Part shown: positions 32,622 through 42,019 of the stretch, piece by piece | Position numbering within the stretch: position 1 is the stretch's first letter | Layout: each line of letters opens with the position of its first letter | NCBI GenBank assembly: GCA_964017155.1 | Contig: OZ024856.1 | Coordinates: 46,184,610 to 46,248,609, forward strand | Source: Oasisia sp. SBJ-2009 | Taxonomy: Eukaryota; Annelida; Polychaeta; Sabellida; Siboglinidae | Direction of reading: 5' to 3' | DNA length: 64,000 nucleotides | The notes under the pieces: model-generated | The model's input: only the letters and a program-made list of their open reading frames with translations | Database searches by the model: none | What the model was told of the DNA's origin: nothing | Program-made: the position numbers and the translations under genes

Positions 32622-32741
32622 GAGGCATACCAGGAGGCATACCAGGAGGCATACCAGGAGGCATACCAGGAGGCATACCAGGAGGCATACCAGGAGGCAT
32701 ACCACGAGGCATACCACGAGGCATACCACGAGGCATACCAT
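32622..32741 (+). repeat. In-frame 12-base tandem repeat, 10 units
   Basis: Ten copies of GAGGCATACCA(G/C/T) encode six EAYQ and four EAYH units inside Z1. Z2 and Z3 have a single unit at the same place, so the array expanded in this copy only. An inverted piece of it recurs at 44353-44450. Confidence 0.95.
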
Positions 32742-33536
32742 GACCTACAGCAGTCTGCACCTAGGGCTGTGCAAGAGTATTTTGAGACCAACTGGCATCC
32801 TATTCGAGCTGAATGGATCGATGGGCTAAAGGACATGAAGAGCAACTTGCTTAACAGAACCAACAACCGCGTGGAATCGACCAATCAGAAGCTCAAAAGC
32901 GTCATCGCTGGTTACTCCGGGATCTGATGAAGTGCGTATCAGTACTGAAGAATGAAACGGACAGTTGAGCAGCCAAACTCGACCGGAAAGTTCCAGTAGG
33001 TTGGGACTTGATTGTTGGATCAGTATGGCAGTACCAGAGTCATTTGACACCTTATGCATTTGCTTTCTTCAAGGACCAGTTGGACTATTCGGAGAAAGTT
33101 TGTGTAACTGGTGTAACTGGTACTGAGGGAGATGACTCCGTGATCATCAAGACAAGTGGTCGGGTTATTGGGGCGTCTTCAGTATCTTGCTCACGCAGCT
33201 TCTTCACAGCACTGATGTTGCCATGTCGGCATGTACTATCAGCAAGAAGGCACTTCAGTAAACCAATTTTCGATGCGAATCTATGTGCCGAAAGATGGAG
33301 ACTTGCCTATTTCAAGTCATCGCATCGCATCGACCAGACTAGTCATTTCCAGCAAGGTGATGAACAGGGAGACATGTCCATTGACATTGGTTTGCATGAA
33401 GTTAGAATTCCCACGTCTCAAAATGCTGTACTTTCCGAACTGCAGACATACTGGAAGTGCCATGTCGTCATCTATGTGGCCCAGATAATCGCTGAGCAGG
33501 GAATGAGAGATTTCAATTATAACATATAATTATTGT

Positions 33537-34886
33537 AGCTCCTCGCCTATGAAACTTGGCGAACAAATATCTGAAAGACCCACCATTGATGACCCCCCTC
33601 AGTGGCTACCGAATGTTTGACATTGCTCAACTGACACAGTTCATTCAGAAGTTTCCGTGCCCTACCTGGGCTACCTGCCAGCATGAAGGCTATGACGTGA
33701 CCGAGGTGAGAGCAGGACTTGCTAGTTCACTCAAGTTTGTATGTGATGAACTGCAGTGATGAACTGAACCTACAGAACACTGCTGGCGAGAACATCAACG
33801 TGCGCTTCCATAAGGCCATCTACAGCATTGGAGCAGGGCTTTATGCAGAACCAAATTATTGCCAGTCACACATGTTTTGGTGGACACATGGATGTTACTT
33901 GTTAAGGCAGTTTACAAACTTTAAATGTGTCTGATGACCTAAAATGGACTACAAACACACATGTGACACCATTTACACTCACTTTTGAGGCTTAACTGAC
34001 AATATCTATGGTTGATCTATAGTATATCTATGGAAGATCTTTTTTGCCCCTTCATTTTGTTATCATATTTTTACCCGTCCACAACAGTTTTTACACGTCC
34101 AAATGACGGGTGGACTGGTCTCTATGTAAAGCTATGCATTGGAGGCCATTACACATAAGGTCAGCGGTTCCTCACGAACATGAACATGCCACCTCCCGTC
34201 AGCACGAGTTAGTCTATCTACTACAAGGATACCATCCAGGCAGCGACAGAGAAAGCTGCACAGAACAGCATGAAAAAGTATGCCAGAGAACTGTCCGACT
34301 CGCTATCGCCGAACTATGAACTGTTTCAAGTGACGGTACTTGGCAGCGGCGTGGGTTCTCCAGCAAAATTCGTGTTGCTGCTGTGTTATCGGTGAACCCA
34401 AATGGCCCAGCCAAAGTAATTGATGTTGGCATTTGTAGCAATCATTGAGATGCATGTGCTAAGGCCAGAAACAGGTATAATGATGACCAGTTCTGGTACA
34501 CTAGACACAAACCAACATATGCTAAAAATCATGAAGGTATTGCTGGCCAGATGTAGCCAAAGGGAATGTTGCGAATTTTCAGAAGTTCCGAGGACAAACA
34601 CGACTTGAGATATACTGGTTATTTGGGTGATGGAGACTCGAAGAGTTTCTCAACTGTAGCCAATGCAGAACCACCAGTCTACACAGGTGTAGAGATCGGG
34701 AAGCTAGAGTGTTGTGGGCACGTTCAGAAGCATATGGGTAAGCGGTTGCTTGACAAGATGGCCGAACTCAAGTCAAAACGGTACAAAGTGGGGCGAAAGA
34801 ATTACAAGGGCGTAGGTGGGACAGGTGGTCTGACCAAGAAAGCCACAAAGGTAATCCAGGGTCACTACGGTCACCTTGTGGTTTTG
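33537..34886 (+). pseudogene. Mutator-like transposase, M lineage, copy 2 (M2)
   Basis: It starts 5' at AGCTCCTCGCCTATGAAACT, matching 30089 in M1, so it lacks the N-terminal exon. It contains SGYRMFDIAQLTQFIQKFPC, the same MITE in the same place (33834-34136), an MKKYARELSDSLSPNY block, and an intact late frame 34566-34895 with GDGDSKSFSTVANAEPPVYT, KLECCGHVQKHMGKRLLDKM and GVGGTGGLTKKATKVI. Unlike M1 and M3 it lacks the disabling four-base insertion after VYTGVEI. It runs directly into Z2 through a short AT-rich intron-like segment. Confidence 0.7.
33834..34136. mobile_element. hAT-type MITE, copy 3 (inside M2)
   Basis: Same MITE at the same target (CATTGGAG at 33826-33833 and 34137-34144) as in M1. 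It therefore moved with the M gene by duplication and is not a third independent insertion. Confidence 0.88.
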
Positions 34887-35456
34887 TTTTTATGAACGTT
34901 AAAGACATATTAATTTATTCAGAATTGAAACTTGTCTTTCAGATGCTAAAGCTGAAGTGTTTGTGGATGAATCGGACACACTACAAGCCATCTTCTTCCA
35001 GACACAAGAAATGTGTGATACATTTGAGGCGTATCCTCAGGTCATTTTACTAGATGCGACATACAAGCTGAATGACTTCCATATGCCCCTTTATGTCATG
35101 ATGAATGTTGACCGCAACGGCAAAGGTGAAATCATCTGTTTCTGGCTAGTAGCCAAAAAAGATAAGGAGACGATTGGTGCACTGATGGACACATTCAATT
35201 GTAATTGTAAATATAATTTTAAGTGAGAATTAAATATGTTTAATACTTTATTAATATTGATGTTTGTGCGCACTGTGGTTTGCATAGGTGGTTAGCTTGT
35301 ATATAATAGAATTGTGCGTATTTGTGTTTAGCTCCGTATGAGGTCAACCAATCAGCAGCCACTGCGGCCATTACTGTGTGTCTTTTGAATTGCGCAGCGG
35401 CGCTAGCAGCCGCGTTTTGGGGAGACTTGTATTTGCGCGAATTTTACGTTTAGAAG

Positions 35457-36608
35457 ATGGACGAAAGCCAGGCGGAAGAAGCCTTGCGTGAATGGGCAGG
35501 AAGTGAGAAGATCACGACCAAGACCGTCGACCTACTGATAAAGGAGGGCTTCAGTTCAATGGAAGCCCTCATACTCGTCGACCGGGAAGATCTCCTGCAG
35601 ACAAAAATTCCGCGGGGCCAACAGAAGCTGCTGCTGAAAGCGCTGCTGCCGATGCAGCCTGCGGCGACGCCACGTACGCCGACGGACGAGGAGACAATGG
35701 CCGCCGCCGCGACCACGTGCGCTGACGATTCGGGGCTGCCACGCGCTCAGGACGAAGGGGTGCGACCGAGGGAGGCGGGCGATCCGTACACGCGCCTGAT
35801 GGCAGAACACTTGCGCTCTATGCAATCGGGACCGGCGACGGCAACAAGCGGCATTGGCACCGGACAGAGCGTCGATGACCTACATAGGATCCAAGCCGAC
35901 GGGGGAAGCGGACGGTTTCCGGCGACACCAGGTACAGGACTTGTTGGAACTCTGCCAGGTACATGGCTAGACCCCCAGGTCCATCTGCTATCAGCAGCTA
36001 GTGGTAGGTCGACCTCTTCCTACCACGATATAATTGACTTTGCGTGTAAGGACATGGTGGAAGAAGAAGTTGTTGCGGGGACGCACGAGGGGAGGCAAAT
36101 CATCATTAAATCCGGGGCGAAGCCAAAACTTGATTCCTTAACCCTTTCACAGTGGTCAATAGCTAATCTCGCAATCTTATATAAACTGTTGGGCGAGGGG
36201 AAATTAGACGGGCAAGGCATGGTCGATTACTTGTCCTACACCACTAAGATGTACCAGTTGACCCAGCGTTATGAGAACGTTTCTGTGTATTTCTACGACA
36301 GGGAATACAGAAAAATGCAGGCCTGTCACAAATTTCGCTGGGGAACAGATGTCCCTCACTTGCAAACAATGCAATTAACACCTCGGGCGTCTCGCAACAA
36401 TGGCAGGCCTCCTCCACCTGGTAAACAAACATTGCGCGCAGGCCCAGTCACCCCTGACGGAAGGCCTATTTGTAAGTTGTACAACACCCACCGTGGTTGT
36501 GGGTTCACAGACTGCAAATTTGTGCATGCATGTTCATACAGGGGTTGTGGGCAGACTCACTCGTCCACTACCCACTCACAGGGTCAGTCATATGGCTATC
36601 CGAGGTAG
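35457..36608 (+). CDS. DIRS-like ORF1 (gag-like), intact
   Basis: 383 residues. Residues 5-65 (ALREWAGSEKITTKTVDLLI, then GFSSMEALILVDREDLL and IPRGQQKLLLKALLP) look like a SAM-type helical domain. A low-complexity middle follows, then a capsid-like helical region (YHDIIDFACKDMVEEEVVAG; LSQWSIANLAILYKLL; YDREYRKMQACHKFRWGTDV). Near the end ICKLYNTHRGCGFTDCKFVH with AC and CGQTHSSTTH forms a CCCH-type zinc knuckle as in DIRS/Ngaro gag. Start ATG at 35457. It ends with a TAG that is the only stop between it and ORF2 in the same frame. Confidence 0.85.
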   Translation: MDESQAEEALREWAGSEKITTKTVDLLIKEGFSSMEALILVDREDLLQTKIPRGQQKLLLKALLPMQPAATPRTPTDEETMAAAATTCADDSGLPRAQDEGVRPREAGDPYTRLMAEHLRSMQSGPATATSGIGTGQSVDDLHRIQADGGSGRFPATPGTGLVGTLPGTWLDPQVHLLSAASGRSTSSYHDIIDFACKDMVEEEVVAGTHEGRQIIIKSGAKPKLDSLTLSQWSIANLAILYKLLGEGKLDGQGMVDYLSYTTKMYQLTQRYENVSVYFYDREYRKMQACHKFRWGTDVPHLQTMQLTPRASRNNGRPPPPGKQTLRAGPVTPDGRPICKLYNTHRGCGFTDCKFVHACSYRGCGQTHSSTTHSQGQSYGYPR

Positions 36609-36620
36609 GATATCCCCGCA

Positions 36621-38204
36621 GTGGACCCCATGCCAGGCCTAAATCTAGAGGCATGGCGAGAGGAGTTACAAGGTGATCCTGACAAGGACTTTTTGTTGGA
36701 AGGTGTAATGAATGGTTTCCAAATTGTCAATAGTAGTACTTTGGTTGTACCTGTGGAGGTGGATAATCATCCTTCGGCTTCACCGGGCAGTAAACATTAT
36801 GAATTAGTAAAGCAGCAGATTTTATCAGAGATATCAGATGGTAACTATATAATTTGTGACAACAAACCAGACTTTATAAGCCCACTAGGGGCCATCCCGA
36901 AACCTGCAGGGGGCGTTAGATTAATTCATGACTGTAGTCGCCCAGTCGGTAGCTCTTTGAATGATTATGCAGCTTTGGAATCAACGCAGAAGTTCCAAAC
37001 AATTGATGATGCCACCTCTCTCGTACAACCGGGTTATTACATGGCAAAGGTTGATTTGAAATGTGCTTATCGTTCTGTAAAAATAAGTAGAGAAAGCCAA
37101 CGGTTTACAGGATTGAAATTTGCGCTAGGCAATCAGACTATTTACATGCGTGACACCAAACTGCCTTTTGGGTCTAGACTGGCACCTGGGATATTTCATC
37201 GTTTGACACAGTCTTGTAAACGTATGATGGCTAGGCGGGGTTTTTCTGCAGTTGTAGTATATCTAGATGACTTTTTCATCTGTGCGCCAACACTGGAAGA
37301 ATGTGCTACTGCACTAAGCACTTTAGTAGCGCTATTGCGACGGTTAGGGTTTTGCATAAACTGGAATAAAGTAGTCGATCCGGCACAATGTATCACCTTC
37401 CTGGGAATTGAAATAGACACTGTTAACATGTGCAAACGTCTACCGCAGGAAAAATTAGCAGGTCTCAGAGTAGAGTTGCAAGCTTTTACAAAGCGTAAGC
37501 GAGCAAGCAAGAGGCAATTACAAAGCCTAGCAGGTAAATTGAACTGGGCAGCGGGTGTCGTCTACGGCGGGAGAGTATTCCTCCGGCGGATTTTAGATGC
37601 GTTTCGCCCTTTAATTGCAGCAAGCCATAAATGTGTTTTAACACCAGCGGTGCGGCTTGATATCCAATGGTGGGAAAGGTTCATGGACTCGTTTAATGGG
37701 TCATCCCTTATCGTGGACAATGTACCGTGTACAATTGTATATACAGATGCATGTGACACCGCAGCAGGTGGATACAGTGAATGTGATGGGGACTGGTTTT
37801 ATTGTAACTGGGCAGCAGATTGCCCGGAGTTTCAAGATGTGCACATTAATTTGAAAGAATTAGCTGCAGTAGTACTGGCAGCTCAGAGATGGGGCCATGA
37901 GTGGGCTAATAAACGAGTGTTGGTTATGTCGGATAATAGCACTACCGTGTCGTGTGTTAACCGGGGCACGTCACGAAGCACTCTCTTAATGCCATATTTG
38001 AGATATATGTTCTGGCTATCAGCTGTGTATAATTTCCGTTTGACAGCAATGCATGTTCCAGGGGAAGACAATGTCTTAGCAGATAAAATTTCTCGTCTGC
38101 ATGAACCTTACTCTAAGCATTACCTGAGCGAATTGCTTGTTGCGACACCATTGGCGTGGCATATGTCATACAATGCTTTTGTTTATATCCTGCATAGGGT
38201 CTGA
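36621..38204 (+). CDS. DIRS-like ORF2: reverse transcriptase and RNase H, intact
   Basis: About 527 residues, open from directly after the gag TAG; the first ATG is at 36630. Reverse transcriptase blocks: ISPLGAIPKPAGGVRLIHDC, YYMAKVDLKCAYRSV (first Asp), LPFGSRLAPGIFHRLTQS, VVVYLDDFFICAP (YLDD catalytic pair) and FLGIEIDTV. RNase H: TIVYTDACDTAAGGYS, INLKELAAVVLAAQRWG, VLVMSDNSTTVSCVNRGTSR and MHVPGEDNVLADKISRLHEP. All catalytic acidic residues appear present. It copies the element RNA. It overlaps ORF3 by 68 bases in another frame, as in many DIRS-like elements. Confidence 0.9.
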   Translation: MDPMPGLNLEAWREELQGDPDKDFLLEGVMNGFQIVNSSTLVVPVEVDNHPSASPGSKHYELVKQQILSEISDGNYIICDNKPDFISPLGAIPKPAGGVRLIHDCSRPVGSSLNDYAALESTQKFQTIDDATSLVQPGYYMAKVDLKCAYRSVKISRESQRFTGLKFALGNQTIYMRDTKLPFGSRLAPGIFHRLTQSCKRMMARRGFSAVVVYLDDFFICAPTLEECATALSTLVALLRRLGFCINWNKVVDPAQCITFLGIEIDTVNMCKRLPQEKLAGLRVELQAFTKRKRASKRQLQSLAGKLNWAAGVVYGGRVFLRRILDAFRPLIAASHKCVLTPAVRLDIQWWERFMDSFNGSSLIVDNVPCTIVYTDACDTAAGGYSECDGDWFYCNWAADCPEFQDVHINLKELAAVVLAAQRWGHEWANKRVLVMSDNSTTVSCVNRGTSRSTLLMPYLRYMFWLSAVYNFRLTAMHVPGEDNVLADKISRLHEPYSKHYLSELLVATPLAWHMSYNAFVYILHRV

Positions 38205-39051
38205 CTTCCTGGGCTCATTAGATGGGAGGGTCCGGTGGCTGCAAGGACAAGTATTTGCGACAAGTACCCGCCTCACTTACGCGTCTCAGCGCAAGTTGTA
38301 TTTCCATTTCTGTGCCTTAGCAGGTATTTCTCCAGTACCACTGTCCCAAGAGAATGCCTGCCGTTATATAGCTTTTTTGTCTGGGAAGCTAGCTTTCAAC
38401 TCTCTTAAACAATACTTAAATGTAGTACGTATTTTGCATTTGGAAGCAGGTCATGTCAACCCCTTTCATAACTGCTGGCACATAGATATGTTACTAAAAG
38501 GGACCAAGAGAGTTTTGGGGGCTGCTATCAAGCAAAAATTACCTATTACTCTACAGATCCTTCGAAGGATGTTTAAGCTTGTCAACTTTTCTTCACCTTT
38601 GGATGTGACTTTTTGGGCAGCTTGTTTAGTGGCCTTTTTCTCCTTTTTCCGTAAGTCTAATCTCCTGGCTAATAATATGCAGTCCTTTAACCCACAGTTA
38701 CATTTGTGTCGCCAAGATGCTAGTTTTACGCAGGATGGCGTTACCTTAGCGGTGCGTTGGTCAAAGACCATTCAGTACCGGCAACGCACTTTGCACATAC
38801 CATTGCCACGTGTCCCAGACTCCGCCTTGTGTCCGTCCCAGGCACTACTCCTGTCCTTAAGGTTATGTAACTCTCCGTGGGATGGCCCCTTGTTTACTTA
38901 CACAGCAAGTAATGGCTGGTTGCCGCTGACCGCTCAAGAGTTCCACGGGAAGCTGATATCATATCTGTCATTGTTGGGGATAAACCCTTCCGAGTACTCG
39001 GGCCATAGTTTCCGGCGTGGGGGAGCTTCGTTTGCAATTAGTATTATTATT
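38137..39051 (+). CDS. DIRS-like ORF3: tyrosine recombinase, C-terminally truncated
   Basis: The N-terminal helical block reads TSTRLTYASQRKLYFHFCAL and SLKQYLNVVRILHLEAGHVN. The core has FFRKSNLLANN (first Arg), KTIQYRQRTLHIPLPRVP and GHSFRRGGASFA (H-x-x-R). Right after this the frame runs into flanking Z2 sequence (ending at 39105), so the last strand and the nucleophile Tyr are missing. Catalysis is therefore not expected. The frame differs from ORF2. An intact relative from another lineage is at 20269-21141. Confidence 0.85.
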
Positions 39052-40011
39052 ATTCAAAGAGAAGAATGGCAAGTGGAACAGTGTGCAAGTTACCATGGCC
39101 GATAAAGACATGACAGAGTGGGATGTTCTTACCAACAAACTACCACAAGCAGACATCTTAATCTGCTTATACCACACCTTGAACTCCTTCAGGGAATTTC
39201 TGTCGGCTAGAGAAACCTATCTCTAGAGATCCTAGGCAAGATGGTGTATGCAAAGACAGAGGAGGCATACCAGGACCTACAATATTCTGCAACTAGGGCT
39301 GTGCGCGAGTATTTTGAGACCAACTGGCATCCTATTCAAGCTGAATGGATCGATGGGCTAAAGGACATGAAGAGCAACTTGCTTAACAGAACCAACAACC
39401 GCGTGGAATCGACCAATCAGAAGCTCAAAAGCGTTATATCTCGTTATTCCGGCATCACTGACTTCTTTCTCGATCTGATGAAGTGTGTATCAGTACTGAA
39501 GAATGAAAGGGACAGTCGAGCAGCCAAACTCGACTTGAAAGTTCCAGTAGGTTGGGACTTGATTGTTGGACCAGTACGACAGTCCCAGAGTCATTTGACA
39601 CAATTTATATGCATTTGCTTTCGTCAAGGACTAGTTGGACTATTCAGAGAAAGTTTGTGTTAACTAGTACTAAAGTTGTTGTAACTGGTACTGAGGGAGA
39701 TGACTCGTGATCATCAAGACAAGAAGTGGTCGGGTTATTGTGTTGTCTTCAGTATCTTGCTCACGCAGCTTCTTCACGGCACTGATGTTGCCATGTCGCC
39801 ATGTAGTATCAGCAAGAAGGCACTTCAGTAAACCAATTTTCGATGCGAATCTATGTGCCGAAAGATGGACACTTGCCTATTTCAAGTCATCGCATCGCAT
39901 CGACCAGACTAGTCATTTCCAGCAAGGTGATGAACAGGGAGACATGTCCATCGACATTGGTTTGCATGAAGTTAGAATCCCCACGTCTCAAAATGCTGTA
40001 CTTTCCGAACT

Positions 40012-40432
40012 GGTATGATGATGACCAGTTTGCAGTCTGGTACTCTAGACACAAACCAGCATGTGATAACAATCATGCAGGTAGTGCTGGCCAGATGGAG
40101 CCAAAGGGGATGTTGCGAATTTTCAGAAGGTCCGAGGACAAACACGACTTGAGATATACTGGTTATTTGCGTGATGGAGACTCGAAGAGTTTCTCAACTG
40201 TAGCCAATGCAGAACCACCAGTCTACACAGGTGTAGAGACCAGGAAGCTATCTAGAGTGTTGTGAGCACATTCAGAAGCGTATGGGTAAGCGGTTGCTTG
40301 ACAAGGTGGCAGAACTCAAGTCAAAATGGTACAAAGTGGGGCGAAAGAATGACAAGGGCATAGGTGGGGCAGGTAGTCTGACCAAGAAAGCCATAAAGGT
40401 AATCCAGGGTCACTATGGTCACCTTGTGGTTT
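40012..40432 (+). pseudogene. Mutator-like transposase, M lineage, copy 3 (M3), C-terminal part
   Basis: It begins inside the domain with WYDDDQFAVWYSRHKPACDN, then GQMEPKGMLRIFRRSEDKHD and LRDGDSKSFSTVANAEPPVY. It shares with M1 the four-base insertion after VYTGVE that causes a stop (near 40260), and then continues MGKRLLDKVAELKSKWYKVG in the next frame. It is joined head to tail to Z2 upstream and Z3 downstream. Confidence 0.7.
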
Positions 40433-40490
40433 TGTTTTTATGAACGTTAAGACATATTACTTTATTCAGAATTGAAACTTGTCTTTCAGA

Positions 40491-41823
40491 TGCTAAACTT
40501 GAAGTGTTTGTGTTTTTCATCTTCTTCCAGACACAAGAAATGTGTGATACATTTGAGGCGTATCCTGAGCTCATTTCACTAGATGCGACATACAAGCTGA
40601 ATGACTTGCATATGCCCCTTTATGTCATGATGAATGTTGACGGCAACGGCAAAAGTGAAATCATCTGTTTCTGGCTAGTAGCCAAAGACGATTGGTGCAC
40701 TGATGGACACATTCAAAGAGAAGAATGGCAAATGGAGCAGTGTGCAAGTTACCATGGCTGATAAAGACATGACAGAGTGGGATGTTCTTACCAAGAAACT
40801 ACCACAAGCAGATATCTTAATCTGCTTGTACCACACTTTGAAGTCATTCAGGGGGGAGATCAGCATAGAGAAAATGGAAACATCTGTTGGTGAGAGATAT
40901 TTGTCTCTAGAGATCCTAGGCAAGATGGGACATGCAAAGACAGAGGAGGCATACCAGGACCTACAACCGTCTGCACCTAGGGCTGGGCGAGAGTACTTTG
41001 AGACCAACTGGTATCCTATTCGAGCTGAATGGGTCGATGGGCTGGAGGACATGAAGAGCAACTTGCTTAACAGAACCAACAACCGCATGGAATCTACCAA
41101 TCAGAAGCTCAAAAGTGTCATCGCTCGTTATTCCGGGATCTGATGAAATGCGTATCAGTACTGAAGAATGAAACGGACAGTCGAGCAGCCAAACTCGACC
41201 GGAAAGTTCCAGTAGGTTGGGACTTGATTGTTGGATCAGTATGGCAGTACCAGTCATTTGACACCCTATGCATTCGTCAAGGACCAGTTGGGAGTATTCA
41301 GAGAAGCTTTGTGTAACTGGTACTGAGGGAGGTGAATCGTGATCATCGAGACAAGAAGTGGTCGGGTTATTGTGGTGTCTTCAGTATCTTGCTCACGCAG
41401 CTTCTTCACAGCACTGATGTTGCCATGTCGGCATGTAGTATCAGCAAGAAGGCACTTCAGTAAACCAATTTTCGATGCGAATCTATGTGCCGAAAGATGG
41501 ACACTTGCCTATTTCAAGTCATCGCATCACATCGACCAGACTAGTCATTTCCAGCAAGGTGATGAACAGGGAGACATGTCCATCGACTTTAGTTTGCATG
41601 AAGTTAGAATCCCCACGTCTCAAAATGCTGAGTCAACATCGCAACCAGCATCTGGTGCTCCACTGCACGAAGTGACGACCACGAGTGTGGTAAAGCTACC
41701 AAAGAAGATGGTAAAGCAAGGCAGACCCAAAGGAGCATCCGTGATTGGATTCCTTGCCAGAAAAAAAGAGATATGTGCTGGTTGCATACCGTTTGAAATC
41801 GCCAACGAAAAAGGCCACTGGTG
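40491..41823 (+). pseudogene. MULE/SWIM transposase, Z lineage, copy 3 (Z3)
   Basis: EMCDTFEAYPELISLDATYK and MPLYVMMNVDGNGKSEIICF come first. The 11-base loss shared with Z1 shifts the frame after WLVAK. Frame 40703-41143 reads [40 protein letters not shown] and NRTNNRMESTNQKLKSVIAR. The SWIM core lies at 41385-41450. The frame 41339-41824 continues to a basic, hook-like LPKKMVKQGRPKGASVIGFL and ends at a strong donor (CACTG before GTGAGTAC), so an intron follows. A 14-base C run lies at 41866-41879. The C-terminal exon is probably 42310-42600. Confidence 0.7.
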
Positions 41824-42019
41824 AGTACAACTGCTATGATGCAGCCTTACCCATGGGGACACCTGCCCCCCCCCCCCCCTAAGACTCACATAATTTGGCA
41901 CAGACATATTTAGGCTTCTTTTTTCAAATGATCGTAGAAACATGGAAACCTCACCTAAACATACATACATGTACAATTTAAACATTGGGCGTACAACTTG
42001 TAACGATGTACACAATGGA

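Larger units (their letters stand above)
31950..33529 (+). pseudogene. MULE/SWIM transposase, Z lineage, copy 1 (Z1)
   Basis: EMCDTFEAYPKPVLLDATYK and MPLYV (32020-32108) are the start of the MULE catalytic domain (L-D-A-T-Y-K holds the first aspartate). A 194-base LINE tail (32110-32303) interrupts, then IISFWLVAKDDW continues with an 11-base loss relative to Z2. Frame 32379-32927 reads VQVTMADKDMTEWDVLTKKL, ADILICLYHTLKSFRGEI (C-x-x-H-x-x-x-x-x-F), the 10-unit EAY(Q/H) expansion, and NRTNNRVESTNQKLKSVIAG (the N-x-x-E-x-x-N block). SWIM zinc finger: SCSRSFFTALMLPCRHVLSA (33180-33240), a C-x-C/S...C-x-H core. It resembles ZSWIM1/ZSWIM3. Frameshifts and the insertions make it inactive. Confidence 0.75.
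35199..39051 (+). mobile_element. DIRS-like retrotransposon, intact gag and pol, 3'-truncated
   Basis: It interrupts Z2 between GACACATTCAA and ATTCAAAGAGAAG; the hexamer ATTCAA stands at both edges (35193-35198 and 39052-39057), and Z1 and Z3 show the empty site. The 5' untranslated region (35199-35456) is AT-rich and then GC-rich before the gag ATG. Gag, reverse transcriptase/RNase H and most of the recombinase are open. The 3' end of the recombinase and all terminal repeats are missing, so this is a broken insertion. Confidence 0.85.
34942..40011 (+). pseudogene. MULE/SWIM transposase, Z lineage, copy 2 (Z2), split by a DIRS-like element
   Basis: The 5' half (34942-35198) reads EMCDTFEAYPQVILLDATYK, MPLYVMMNVDRNGKGEIICF and VAKKDKETIGALMDTF, the least damaged of the three copies and without the 11-base loss of Z1 and Z3. 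A 3853-base retrotransposon follows. The 3' half (39058-40011) reads VQVTMADKDMTEWDVLTNKL, EYFETNWHPIQAEWIDGLKD, NRTNNRVESTNQKLKSVISR, LMKCVSVLKNERDSRAAKLD and the SWIM core SCSRSFFTALMLPCRHVVSA. Frameshifts occur near 39220 and 39660-39710. It runs straight into M3. Confidence 0.75.

Noticed and set aside
32536..32760. Minus-strand collagen-like frame (GMP/PPGMP repeats), also at 44343-44582 on plus
   Set aside because: Off-frame reading of the 12-base EAYQ repeat that belongs to the Z1 transposase; no signal or collagen context.
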